NCBI GenBank assembly: GCA_922989275.2
Contig: OV277858.1
Location: 100,054,794 to 100,118,793 of the forward strand
DNA from: Gari tellinella
Taxonomy: Eukaryota; Mollusca; Bivalvia; Cardiida; Psammobiidae
Length of the DNA stretch: 64,000 nt
Reading direction: 5' to 3'
Shown: positions 22,448 through 32,492 of the stretch, one piece after another
Layout: each line of letters begins with the position of its first letter
How positions within the stretch are numbered: position 1 is the stretch's first letter
Notes under the pieces: model-generated
What the model saw: the letters and a program-made list of their open reading frames with translations, nothing else
Told to the model about the DNA's origin: nothing
The model's database searches: none
Made by a program: the position numbers and the translations under genes

Positions 22448-22571
22448 ATATATTGCAGTATCTCCAACTCGTTATCTAATTAAACACGCCCACATACACT
22501 CGTGCGCATGCGCGCACTCATGTACAGTGTGCGCGTTTAATTGAGATAACTCGTGGGAGCTATGCAATATA
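22448..22571. repeat. Imperfect palindrome with alternating purine-pyrimidine centre
   Basis: Arms ATATTGCAGTATCTCCAACTC and GTGGGAGCTATGCAATAT, plus CGTTATCTAATTAAACACG and its complement. The loop contains CGTGCGCATGCGCGCAC (22501-22517), a run with perfect purine-pyrimidine alternation. Confidence 0.65.
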
Positions 22572-22631
22572 TATAACATAATGTTCGTTTTTCAGGTAAT
22601 GGAAATATGTCATTGGGGAATATACATGTAA

Positions 22632-22728
22632 AGTTGAGAACACGTTATTATTACTCAATAAATGCGTCCGTGTTAAAATAATTATGCTCACTGCAAACAG
22701 TTTGGTGCCAGATCAGACACCGAGTTGC
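22632..22728. mobile_element. Family A MITE, left half only
   Basis: GAGAACACGTTATTATTACTC followed by GCAAACAGTTTGGTGCCAGATCAGACACCG, ending at the centre of core I. Confidence 0.55.
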
Positions 22729-23129
22729 GGAGGTAAAACACCATTCTTTTAACAACTTAACTCATTCGCCCTTGTACATGTAACTCAAAAAGGACATCTC
22801 TAGAGTACAATTAAGTCTAGTCCATATATAGACTATAAATAATAGATAGATATATTTATTTCAACATAAAATGTACAATAGCATGATTGACAATCTGTTA
22901 TTAAAAACATACACAGTAAACAGTGAGTAAAATATGTGATTTAATACAGCCATGTCACTCAGCATTATATGCCAAGGATAAAAACGAAAAAGAGTAAGAA
23001 ATACTCTTATTTCCATTGTGGTCCTTATGAAGGGTGTTCTTTATAATGTATTACAAAATGACAAACAGTGCAGACACTGATCGAATGGTTCCTCAATGAC
23101 ATTTCCTCTTCTTATTATTTAACACTTTT

Positions 23130-23260
23130 AAATTACCGTATAACCAGTTTCTAGTTTTAATGAACGATTGCCACTTAATCAGATTGAAAGTAAAACAGAT
23201 TGCGCCTGGAAGCACATATCACTTTACTTTCAGACAGCTTTAAGCTCTCGTGTGGTAGGA
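23130..23260. repeat. Family B remnant with core II
   Basis: CCAGTTTCTAGTTTTAA is a family B subterminal motif (compare 53105). ATTGAAAGTAAAACAGATTGCGCC and CACTTTACTTTCAGAC pair as core II. Confidence 0.55.
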
Positions 23261-23400
23261 TGGGAACATATTTTCATGCTGCATATTGAAACCTCTGTAG
23301 TCACAGTCGAGTTTCCAAGACTTCGACGCAGCCGCCATCCGCTCAAGACAACAACACTCAATATCTGAATTTATCAATTTGTGCTAAAACTTAATTCCAA

Positions 23401-23463
23401 AAAGTTTTGCGCCAGATCAGACGCCCGATAACAATGCCTCTGATCTGGCTTTAAACTTTTTGT
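23401..23463. repeat. Core I hairpin, no element recognised around it
   Basis: AAAGTTTTGCGCCAGATCAGACGCC...CTCTGATCTGGCTTTAAACTTTTT. The stem holds outside a recognisable MITE. Confidence 0.6.
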
Positions 23464-23689
23464 GATCAGATCACATCAGATCGTCATAATTGTATTGCAT
23501 TTTATTGTATTTAATTTTATACGTCCCAGTCTTCTCCAAATTGCAATGTACACACATGTTCGTATTGTTTGAGAGAGCTGTATGTTTCAGGTTTGATTCG
23601 ACTCATTTGAGTCGCAATGCCAGGGCGTTATTCAATATGGCCGACACAAACAATAATGCACACCTGTCACAATTAAAGCGTCAGCAATT

Positions 23690-24000
23690 CATTCAGCCTT
23701 TTGACATTAGCGGTGCATACAGATCTACACGTACCTATCTGAATTTGATTAAACAGCTGATGTTAAGTTCAAACGGTAAATACAGAATTACACTAACCTA
23801 TCTTATTTTAAGTGATTTTTTGCTGTTTGACATTAGCGGTAAATTCACATCCTGTCTTACTTTAATTGAATTATTGTTGTTTGACATTAACGGTAAATAA
23901 TGAACTACATGTACCTATCTTAGTCGCTGTTTGATATAAACGGTAAATACAGACATTCTCTTATTGAATTGTTGTTGTTTGATATAAACGGTAAATAGAA
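23690..24000. repeat. Degenerate tandem repeat, TGTTTGACATTAGCGGTAAA unit
   Basis: Variants of CTGTTTGACATTAGCGGTAAA recur near 23697, 23765, 23829, 23877, 23927 and 23975 with spacing of about 50-65 bp. In one frame the first copies read FDISG or FDINGK, but the frame stops at 23898, so coding is doubtful. Confidence 0.6.
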
Positions 24001-24011
24001 GAAAAAAAACT

Positions 24012-24149
24012 ATGTTAGGGAGAATGGACGAGTATCTCTCCATTCCTGAAAAATAATGGAGACGAGGCCACGAAGGGGCCGAGTCTGCATTATTTTTCAG
24101 GAATGGAGAGATACGAGTTCATTCTCCCACTTAAAATACACCTAACATG
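24012..24149. mobile_element. Family P palindromic element
   Basis: Outer ends ATGTTAGG / CCTAACAT and inner arms TCTCTCCATTCCTGAAAAAT and complement around GAGACGAGGCC...GGGGCCGAGTC. It shares CATTCCTGAAAAATAATGGA with the palindrome at 25799-25941. Confidence 0.65.
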
Positions 24150-24537
24150 AATTTAGTATTGTTAAATAACAAATGAATTCCCGTTGGTTCCCTCAGCTAA
24201 ATATTGTGTAATTGCACTGTTAGTGATACTCATGCTGATGAGCATGCTTTTTTCAAGAAATTCTAGCAAATAGAAATAAATCTCCATTCCTTTAAGAAAT
24301 CCGTGTACAATGACTGTGTACAGTGCTTTAACTGGTCATTTCGTGTAAAATCACCGTAGACAATCGCTATTCTCAGTCTGTGTTAATATATATGACACCG
24401 GGAACATATTTGAAAACGTTGGATTTATTTCATAATCTGGATTTTCTTTCTTTCGAATGGGACTTATACTTGTGAATGAGTGTATATTTAGCAGCTTGAA
24501 AATATCTTCTAAGTAACATTAGTCTAACATCTTAGAT

Positions 24538-24597
24538 CCGGATCCGTCGTCGACTTACCCGGCATCTGATCTGGATCTAAGGCGTTTGTTCATGTTA
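24538..24597. repeat. Core I variant, diverged left arm
   Basis: CTTAGATCCGGATCC at the left and CCGGCATCTGATCTGGATCTAAGG at the right. The outer GCAAACAG arm is lost on the left. Confidence 0.5.
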
Positions 24598-24657
24598 TTA
24601 TGATCACAATTGTAAGTACGGGTTACAACCCATACCAGACACCATTTGAGCAATTTA

Positions 24658-24872
24658 TACAGTAAACCCCTTCTATCACGACAACTAAACAAAAGGCTAA
24701 TTGATTGTATAAAAGCCAGGTGGGGCTTAAAGAAAGATGAAAGTAAAACAGAAAGCTCCAAACGGTGCTTTCTATTTTTCATCAACCTTACTTTAGGCAG
24801 CCACCTGCCTTAAACACAGTTTTTTTCTAAAATAACCTAGTTTAGTGGTCGTAATAGAGAGGTGTAATTGTA
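24658..24872. mobile_element. Family G MITE (TA-flanked) carrying core II
   Basis: TACAGTAAACCCC...GGTCGTAATAGAGAGG..TTGTA. Intact copies of this family have ACAGTAAAACCTCTCT-type ends and ACGACCACT. Core II is at 24728-24795 with AGCTCC centre. Confidence 0.7.
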
Positions 24873-24974
24873 TACCAAAGCCAGTAGTGTCTGCTAAAGT
24901 TCTCGTCTGCTTCGCTTAGCTAACAAATATCAGCTACATGTATACTTGAGGATATGGATCTATTAATCAAGTGT

Positions 24975-25128
24975 AAACCAGTATGGATCCACATGAGACA
25001 TCGACGTATTTGGTGTCAGGGCTGGATCCAAGCTGTTTGCAAATTTATTATAATCTGATGTTAAATTGATTGGATTCTGTTAAGACGCCAAAGTTTTCGG
25101 CGTCTTATTACATTCCAAGCTTTTTGTA
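24975..25128. repeat. Two adjacent diverged core I hairpins
   Basis: 24978-25040 pairs CCAGTATGGATCCACATGAGACATCG with GGCTGGATCCAAGCTGTTTGC. 25068-25128 pairs TTGGATTCTGTTAAGACGCC with GGCGTCTTATTACATTCCAA. Both keep the GAGACG/GGCGTCT logic with different arms. Confidence 0.6.
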
Positions 25129-25139
25129 AGGGTGTTCGT

Positions 25140-25340
25140 TTTAAGTGTCTAGTCGTAGCTTGCTGAAGGCGAATAAAATACAAGTGACAGGTAAAGGAAG
25201 AGGTAAGTAAAACAGAAAGCTTCAAAATGAAATTTCTGTGTTACATGTACTTTCACTTCCTTGAATGGATCTAATCACCGGTCTTAGACACCAAATAGTA
25301 AACAAAGATTTAGTTGTAGTAATAGGGAGGTTTTACTGTA
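25140..25340. mobile_element. Family G MITE, left end decayed
   Basis: Core II-like AAGTAAAACAGAAAGCTTC (about 25204) and a right end TAGTAATAGGGAGGTTTTACTGTA. Confidence 0.55.
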
Positions 25341-25342
25341 TG

Positions 25343-25552
25343 CACAGTCAAACCTGTCTTCAGCTACCACTAAAATCGACATACATGTATTTGGAGTTTT
25401 CACTGCATGTTGCGGCTTAATGCACGACAAAAGTAATACAGAATGCTCATATAGGAGCCTTCTGTTTTATTTTTGTCCTGCGTTTATCGGCAACCTCTCT
25501 TAAAAGATCACACTGCATCTTCGGTCAGTGGTCGCTTAGCAGTCTCTTTTTA
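25343..25552. mobile_element. Family G MITE abutting family A
   Basis: CACAGTCAAACCTGTCTTC and TACCACT at the left; core II at about 25428-25485 (ACAGAATGCTCATATAGGAGCCTTCTGT). The right end AGTGGTCGCTTAGCAG runs into the family A element at 25551, whose TA may be this element's terminal TA. Confidence 0.6.
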
Positions 25553-25800
25553 CAGTGGATAATACGTTATTCTTTCCCGTTTAAACGCACACCAATCGCA
25601 AACGCATTGCAGTAAAATGGAGCAAATTACAACTTTTTGAAAATTCTGAGTATCCGTTTTAATCTGAGGGGCAAACACTTTGGAGCCTGATCAGACGCAG
25701 GTTTACCCGGCGTCTAATCTGGCTCAAAACTAATTGCAATGGAAATATTATTTTTAGCGTAAACGCGTTTATTGGGAAAGAATAACGCATTCTCCACGTA
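25551..25800. mobile_element. Family A MITE, last bases lost
   Basis: TACAGTGGATAATACG...GCATTCTCCACGTA, with core I at 25671-25738 (GACGCAGGTTTACCCGGCGTC). Confidence 0.82.
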
Positions 25801-25941
25801 TTCAGGAATGGAGCGTTCGGAACAATAAGTCTCCATTACTTTTTTCGACACAATTGTGTAACTATTACACACTTGTGTAGGGAAAAGTAATGGAGACCTA
25901 TTGTTCCGAACGCTCCATTCCTGAAAAATAATGGAGCGTTT
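25799..25941. mobile_element. Family P palindromic element
   Basis: Arms TTCAGGAATGGAGCGTTCGG and complement, continued by AACAATA(A/G)GTCTCCATTAC and complement, around CACAATTGTGTAACTATTACACACTTGTG, itself inverted. It begins where the family A element ends. Confidence 0.65.
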
Positions 25942-25984
25942 TTGAATGGGATAATAGCATAGGTGTATTTTAATTACCATGATA

Positions 25985-26215
25985 AGTTTTCAATGAATGG
26001 GATACTGCTGTGAGTCAATAAAACTAGATATGACAAACGATTGAGATAGTCATATGATCCAGTAGATATATATAATTATATATCTACATTTGATAAGTTT
26101 TCAATGATTGGGATAGTCATGTGCTTCATTAGAAATGGTGCTTAGCAAACTTTGAGTAGTACAAATGTATATGTCATAAATGATTGAGGTAGTCATGTAA
26201 TTCAAAGAAATATAT
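25985..26215. repeat. Degenerate GATTGAGATAGTCATGTGATTCA repeats
   Basis: Variants occur near 26038, 26107 and 26180, with two more at 27385 and 27428 and a truncated one at 27470. The two groups are separated by about 1.17 kb of other elements. The last copies abut the start of the YqaJ gene. Confidence 0.55.
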
Positions 26216-26389
26216 TTGGTTAGGTTTCGAAGTTAACCCTTCTACTACTTATTGCATATATCCATGAGAAAACAGTGTAGACCCGGATCAGAATCTGAAG
26301 GTATCGTCAACGTAAATGACGTCATTCGATGTAATTCTTATATAATATTATATGTCTTATACTTTTCTCCTGCTTATGTAATTATATTT

Positions 26390-26508
26390 GCCTGATCTAG
26401 TACTTTAGAATGTTTACTGTAAGACATGTACATAATTATATGTTATATGGCTATGAACAATGTATATGTTTAATGCCAATAAAAGTTGAATTGAATTGAA
26501 TTGATGCC
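26390..26508 (+). repeat. LINE 3' end with GAATT tail
   Basis: TGCCAATAAAAGTTGAATTG followed by further AATTG repeats: a polyadenylation-like signal and pentamer tail typical of a 5'-truncated non-LTR element. Confidence 0.5.
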
Positions 26509-26635
26509 CCTCTATATACAACGCTTATGGGCAAACAGGTTGGACCGAAACTTAAAGATCTATATTTCTCTTGTGAATCATTCGAAAATATTGAATGGCT
26601 TTATTACACTGCAAGAGGCGACTTAATGTGATAAA

Positions 26636-26966
26636 TACAGTATAACCTGCCTTATCCGACATCCGTTGGTAACAACGGATGATGTCGGATAAAGCAGGGT
26701 GTCGGTTAAAGCAGGTTTTACATATACAACCGAACTGTGATATTTCAAACTCGCCTACGTTTTAACTTTGAAATACGGGTATGTTCTACTTAAGCGATTT
26801 CGAAATAATTATAGAAAATCATCAAAAGAAATATGGGTAAGCTCGACTTAAACATGTTCGAGATAGCGAAGTTCGACTGTTTGCCATTCGACATTTGGGT
26901 CCGAAAATAATTGTCAGATAAAGCAGGTTTCTGGCTTAGGTGTCGAATAAGCCAGGTTATACTGTA
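26636..26966. mobile_element. Family I MITE with nested family D element
   Basis: TACAGTATAACCTGCCTTAT at the left and AGCCAGGTTATACTGTA at the right, with TA at both ends. Inner CATCCGTTG/CAACGGATGATG forms a hairpin. A family D element occupies 26725-26881. Confidence 0.78.
26725..26881. mobile_element. Family D MITE nested in family I
   Basis: Ends ACAACCGAACTGTGATATTT and GATAGCGAAGTTCGACTGT. It includes ACGTTTTAACTTTGAAATACG, also found in the 16136 copy. Confidence 0.68.
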
Positions 26967-27291
26967 TATACCTTTGTTGGAGCATGGCGTCCCTGTACTT
27001 ATTATACAGAAAGGTTTAAACTTTTGAATTGCTTTTTGCTTGCAATATTCCACAAGTGTCTTATAATCTTGTATTGTTTGTTTGTTTGTTTCTGATAAAA
27101 AAGGCCAACGAGCTACGACAAAATTACATGAAGATTGGAGACCACTACGAGCAATGTTTGAGGGAGAATTAGCATATGAAAGTAAGGGTACTGATAGACA
27201 AATTAAACATGTATTAACACATTCAATCCTAGCTACAAATATACATGTCATTAACAACCAGTGTGCATGTAAAAAGTAAACTTGTCCTATA

Positions 27292-27358
27292 CAAACAATG
27301 TAGACTGATAAGAGGATTCCTGCAGAAGCCTGATTAGGGTCTGAACTGCTTGTCATTT
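27292..27358. repeat. Core I hairpin, decayed
   Basis: ACAATGTAGACTGATAAGAGG and CCTGATTAGGGTCTGAACTGCTTGTCA retain the ACTG..TTG outer arms, with a shortened centre. Confidence 0.4.
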
Positions 27359-27483
27359 TGCAATATGTTATTAAAGTCGATTCTAAATAGTCATGTGCTT
27401 AAGTAGACATATATAATTATGGTAAATGACTGAGATAGTCATGTGATTCAATTGAAATATACAAGATAAAATGACTGAGATAC

Positions 27484-30400
27484 ATGTACATCGATGGTAA
27501 AGAATTAAACCTAACAACAGAAAGCCGGTATATCAGCATTGAACAACAATCAGGACCAACAACATCAACAAGGCTTCTCAAGCAGAGATCTCCAGAATGG
27601 CATGCACTAAGAAAACAAGCGAAAATAACAGGAAGCACTGTGTACAAAGCTTTGGGGCTTGATGGACTTGGGAAGCAAAAGGACCATTTCGAGAAAGTCA
27701 TTTGCGGTGTGCCTGAAAGCGAACCAACCGTTTTTTGCAAAAACGCCATGGAACATGGGACTGTGAATGAGGTCAATGCTGTTGCGACAGTTGTAGGAAA
27801 GATATTACCAGTTCTTGAGCCTCGTCTCAAGTTTTGCGAAGAAGGATGTGTTGCAGTTGAACAAAATGATGGACAGATTTTCCTTGTTGTTTCACCAGAT
27901 GGGTCACTCCGGAAAGAGAACATCCTAGATTCCTCAGAAGTAGCTATTGAGATCAAATGTCCTGTGAGGAAAGTTCACACTGAATTTCCAGAAAGATATC
28001 TTCTCCAGTGTCTGTTTGAAATAAAAGTCTTGAACGTTGACAATCTTTTGTATGTCAGCTGGGGCGCAGAGAACACAAATGTCTTCAGGGTGTACAAAAA
28101 TGAGGAGCTGCTGAGCAGAAGCATGAAGCTTGCAACTGAGATCTATGGCAGTGAAAAACCAAAAAAACCGACAAGATTGTCTGCTGATGTCAGATCACTG
28201 AAAGGGGAAATTTCCAGAGAAAGTAAAAATGTCAAAGTTGTTGGAAGATTTCACTCCTGTATTTCCGCTGATGTTCAAAACAAATATGATGAAGAGACAA
28301 AAACGAAAGAAGGACTGATAAAATTGACGGAAAATTTACGTGAGATCTACTTGGAACTGTACAATCTTCGCAGAGAAAAGGCAACAGAAGCGGTGGTGTT
28401 TCTATTGGCAGACCTTGATAGAAGTTGGGCTAGGAATACAATACGAAGTAGCCCAGTTGCATGGTTTACAAAGGGGTACAGCTGGATGGTGACACTATGA
28501 GATCAATCGCAGAGAACGTCCACACTGAATGCCACAAGGCCGGCATTCATGTTCCATGTGAATCCTTTGATGGTCAGTGGCACACGCTTGTGGTCAGAGA
28601 TGTTCAAGGAAAACCTCTAACACTGTATCAATTACAGAGAGAACTATGGAGAGAAGTCGAGGCAAAGAGTAAGAAAGAAATTATAGAGGTGTTGAAATGT
28701 ATTAATAGAACGCCAATCTGTATAGACGAAGAAATCATGAGTGCTGATGGTGAGAAGAAAAAACACATCCAGTCAACAAATGGAGGGCTAAGACTACCTA
28801 AATACAGGCATGTGACGAGCACCGAAAATAAATCGCATGGTAAGGAACACAGAACCGTTGTTTCTGACACCACACTCGCAGATACTGTATCAGACATTGT
28901 AAGAGAAACAGCAGGAATTGACGAGAGTGTATTAGCATTGTCGCAAATAACAGATGAAGTGGAATTAGAAGCTTTCTCAAACAACATTGATGATGAACAC
29001 TGGTCAGAAGAGATACAACGTGTACAAGACATTGAGGGTAATAGTTTAGAAGGAGATTTGCCCAAGAAGCGGAACGTCACATTGATGAAATATTAGAGGC
29101 TGAGATACAGGCAAATACGAAGACAAACGCAGCCCAGGTCTTAGAAAAAAAGATTGACGTTACGGATCTGGAGTGTATGCTAGCGTTATTGAAATCTACA
29201 AAGGACTGCAACAAAAATGGCAAATGGAACAACGCACGCGCCGATGAACTTATCGAACACTTTGCAAGTGCAGACAAAGTTAGCTCGTTCCTTGATGTTG
29301 AGCTTAGGGCGATTGTGCGGTATCTCAAAAAGACGAAAGGACTAAAGAACATCTTGGAATCAAAGCCAAAGAAAATGAAGGTAGATGCCATTGTTGCGTT
29401 TTTAAACCTACCAGGAGATTGCCTCGAAACAAAGAAGAAGAGCAAACGTGTATTCACAGTTAAGCCAGTAAAAGACATAGCTTTGAAGGCCGTGTCGAAT
29501 TATTCAAAACAAGATCTTAACATTGTTCTCGCTGAATACATGTGGGTAGAAAAATACAGGCCATGGAAAAGTGACGTATCGACGATCACTGTAAACAATG
29601 AAGAGTGTGAATGGTTCTACAAACCAGAATTTAGCTCTGTTCGGGAACAAACGGAAGTGAAATGCATCGACAGCACCCATTTGTTGACAAGAATGCGACG
29701 GAAGTCATGCAAAGGTGGGATGGAGGGACTGTCAAACAAAAGCTGGTTAAAAGTTGCTCAACAGAAGAAAACATTGCTGACACCAATTATGGTTGAAGAA
29801 GTGACTGATCCAATGTCTGTGTCCATGGCAAAGACTCACTTTTCAGAATCAGTTGAGATAGAGATGAGACGGAATGGCGACATACCAGCAGCTGGTCTGT
29901 GTAGGGACATACGAAGATGGTGGGAATCAGAAGACTCTCCGGGTATTGATGCAGCAACAAGAATTGAAATGAGAAAACCACTGCGAGCACGACTTTTAGA
30001 AAAGATAGATTTTTCAAGGTAATATTCTTCGTTGAACAAAAAGAACGTAAGGTACTTGTTTATAAGAGCATGTCGCAGACACACATCTGCACACGTTTTC
30101 AGTCTGAACTAGAGGCTTTGTTTGTAATGTAATGGTACATAAAATTGACCTTCTTTCTCAATTAAATACGTATGGCTCAATTAAACATGTATAGTTCTTA
30201 ATCATATTGATTATATTATTGTATACTTGAGTAAATTATTATTATTATTGAGTCCACAAAATAAGCAAGGGTATAGGACCGAGAGTGCTATAGTTGAGTT
30301 GTAAAAATGACCCAATAATTCGTAAAGTAGTAACTTAACCATTCTCAACCAAGATCCAATTTATGAGATCAAGGCAAGCAGTTTAGACCCAGTAACATGT

Positions 30401-31860
30401 AAGAGGGCCTTTTTCGAAGCCATCTGATAATGGTCTAAGCTCTTTGCTCCAACATAGATACACAAATATATCATATTTTAATTTTGTTATTTGTTTTCGA
30501 AACTCCCATGTTTCTTACAAAATGGGTAAGTTCCAAATTACTAAATATAAAATAAAAAAATCCAATTACATGTGAGTCAATATGCAAGTTTGAACCTCTG
30601 TCTTATTTCAGGTTTCCACCAGCAACGCAGTACATTTCCGGTTGGCCAGTACAGCTATGGGAAGCAGTCATTGCAAGCATCGATGCTAAGGCGTACTTAT
30701 ATTCGTTGACACACAACGGGACATACAATGTTAGAGCCTTCAGTAGCTTGATAGGTGAAACGTTTTTCTCTGAGCTTGTGTTGCACGACAAGCGTGGGCA
30801 AGGCACTGTATCCACCAAGGACTTCGGCGAATACATGGGATACACGACAGAACAGCTGCAAATAAGACTTGATAGGGACAGGTAGGTTATTCATTAAAAT
30901 GTTTGGAAATTATAAATCGGAATATAGCAAGCCCTGGTGACGCTTTGATGCGTCTTTTACCAAATAAGTCCAACCTGATTAAACAGCTCCATAGAAGCTG
31001 TCTTATCAGGGTGGACTTAATTTGCCTTTGTGAACCCCAAGAACAACCATTTTCCTTCGTGTGAAGACAACATTATGAAAATAGCATGTTTAATTTTGGG
31101 ATTTTAGCTAATAAGAATTCATGAGGTATCAAATTTTTCTTTGAATTTTCAGGGTTGAATGAGTTAAGCTATGTACGTATATTTGAAAGAGTCAGTTAGG
31201 ATACGCGAACGAATCCATTAGTTGACGCAAAAAATAATAAAGCTTTAGATATTGAATTGTATACTCGGTGTATCGCATCCCATGTTTTAATGTGCGTGTT
31301 GGTGTTTCTTTTCTTTAGGAAATTTGCGTATTGTACTGCTAGACGGAAGGTGTATGACGTTGTCGACGAATCATACGAGAGCGACAGTGAGCATTTTGAC
31401 GACTGTCGTGTTTGTCGGGAAGGCACCAGGCAACTGGGAATTGACATTCAAACTAGGTATAAACTTGAATCAAACAAATTTAGTCCTGTAGTGAACATTC
31501 CAACTTTTCAGATTGATACTTTTAATGTTTAAATTAATGATAATGACCTCTATATCTTAATCGATATTATATGAGAACATTTGGTTATCTTTATGTCTTC
31601 AAAATTCATCTGGGCTCAGCTCTACTCGAAGAATTGCAGAAATGATAAACAATATGTTTTCTACGTTTCATTCCAGAGACTATGCTTTCGACAAAGAAGG
31701 GAGGAAGAAACTGGTAGGGCGAAGAAAACATGATCATGTTCCCATGGACAGAAATGCAGAAATGCGAGGGACATTGGGTGTAAGATGGGAGAAAGCAAGA
31801 TGCAATTACTCAAAGATGCTTGTAACGAAGCGCATGGGAATTTCTGATGATGGTGAATGA
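27484..31860 (+). CDS. Four-exon YqaJ-nuclease gene, two frameshifts in exon 1
   Basis: Exon 1 27484-30018, exon 2 30612-30881, exon 3 31319-31456, exon 4 31677-31860. All three introns are GT-AG and all junctions have the same phase (AG|G codon split), which supports the model. The protein is about 1040 aa. Residues about 30-200 are a YqaJ/lambda-exonuclease-like PD-(D/E)XK nuclease: SPEWHALRKQAKITGS, MEHGTVNEVNAVATVVG, VSPDG (Asp), EIKCP (Glu and Lys). The rest includes SFDGQWHTLVVRD (near 28555), an acidic variable stretch, CIDSTHLLTRMRRKS (near 29665) and exon 2 GWPVQLWEAVIASID. These resemble RNase H-like transposase blocks, which is inference. Frame is lost near 28468 and near 29065; a single missing base at each would explain it, so decay or sequencing error are both possible. 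ATG 27484 follows an in-frame TGA at 27472, but an upstream exon is not excluded. Confidence 0.8.
30019..30611 (+). other. Intron 1 of the YqaJ gene
   Basis: Donor CAAG|GTAATA, acceptor TTATTTCAG|G. It contains a decayed core I hairpin at 30374-30445 (GCAAGCAGTTTAGACCCAG ... CATCTGATAATGGTCTAAGC) and a short ATT microsatellite near 30238. Confidence 0.75.
30918..31167. mobile_element. Family L element in intron 2
   Basis: CCTGGTGACGCTTTGATGCG, then a hairpin TCCAACCTGATTAAACAGC...GTCTTATCAGGGTGGA, ending GGGTTGAATGAGTTAA. Same order as the intact L element at 36672-36920. It lies wholly inside intron 2 (30882-31318), so it does not disrupt coding. Confidence 0.7.
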
Positions 31861-32314
31861 AACGGTGTTTACATAAGCAGAATTTATTGTGAAGGCGAAC
31901 AAGATAAACTTGAGTGTGTGTTCAATATGATGTGTTTATTCAGATGCTGGTAGGGAAGCGCATAGAAATTTCTGATGATGGTGAATGAAACTGTGTTTAC
32001 ATAAGCAGAATTTATTGTGAAGGTGAACAAGATAAACTTGAGTGTTCAATATGATGTGTTTATTCAGATGCTGGTAGGGAAGCGCATAGGAATTTCTGAT
32101 GATGGTGAATGAAACTGTGTTTACATAAGCAGAATTTATTGTGAAGGTGAACAAGATAAACTTGAGTGTTCAATATGATGTGTTTATTCAGATGCTGGTA
32201 GGGAAGCGCATAGGAATTTCTGATGATGGTGAATGAAACTGTGTTTACATAAGCAGACTTTATTGTGAAGGCGAACAAGATAAACTTGAGTGTTCAATAT
32301 GATGTGTTTATTCA
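31815..32314 (+). repeat. Tandem repeat of terminal exon end and 3' flank (about 124 bp x 4)
   Basis: The first unit (31815-31942) contains the last coding bases and stop of the YqaJ gene. Three further 124-bp units start at 31943, 32067 and 32191 and are nearly identical. Each later unit reads TTTATTCAG then ATG and an open frame ending ISDDGE and TGA, i.e. a candidate splice acceptor followed by the same C-terminal peptide. A diverged fifth start may lie at about 32355 (TTTTTCAGATGTTGAG). Confidence 0.85.
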
Positions 32315-32492
32315 TTATTAATTAAACGTTTGCCTCATCATATCTGTGATTTTTCAGATGTTGAGCTCCGTGTTAATTTTAATAGTGGTATTTTAACTCC
32401 ATGTTAGTCAACCTGTAAAACTAAAACAATAGGGGATAAGTGAAAACAAATTAGTAACTTGAAAGTGACTTAATATTCACTTCACATCGCTG

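Noticed and set aside
27082..27279. 65-codon ORF on + upstream of the YqaJ gene
   Set aside because: Considered as an upstream exon: no good donor in frame at its end and no motif. Kept out.
27417..27956. 179-codon ORF on -
   Set aside because: Antisense shadow of the YqaJ nuclease exon; the + frame has clear family motifs.
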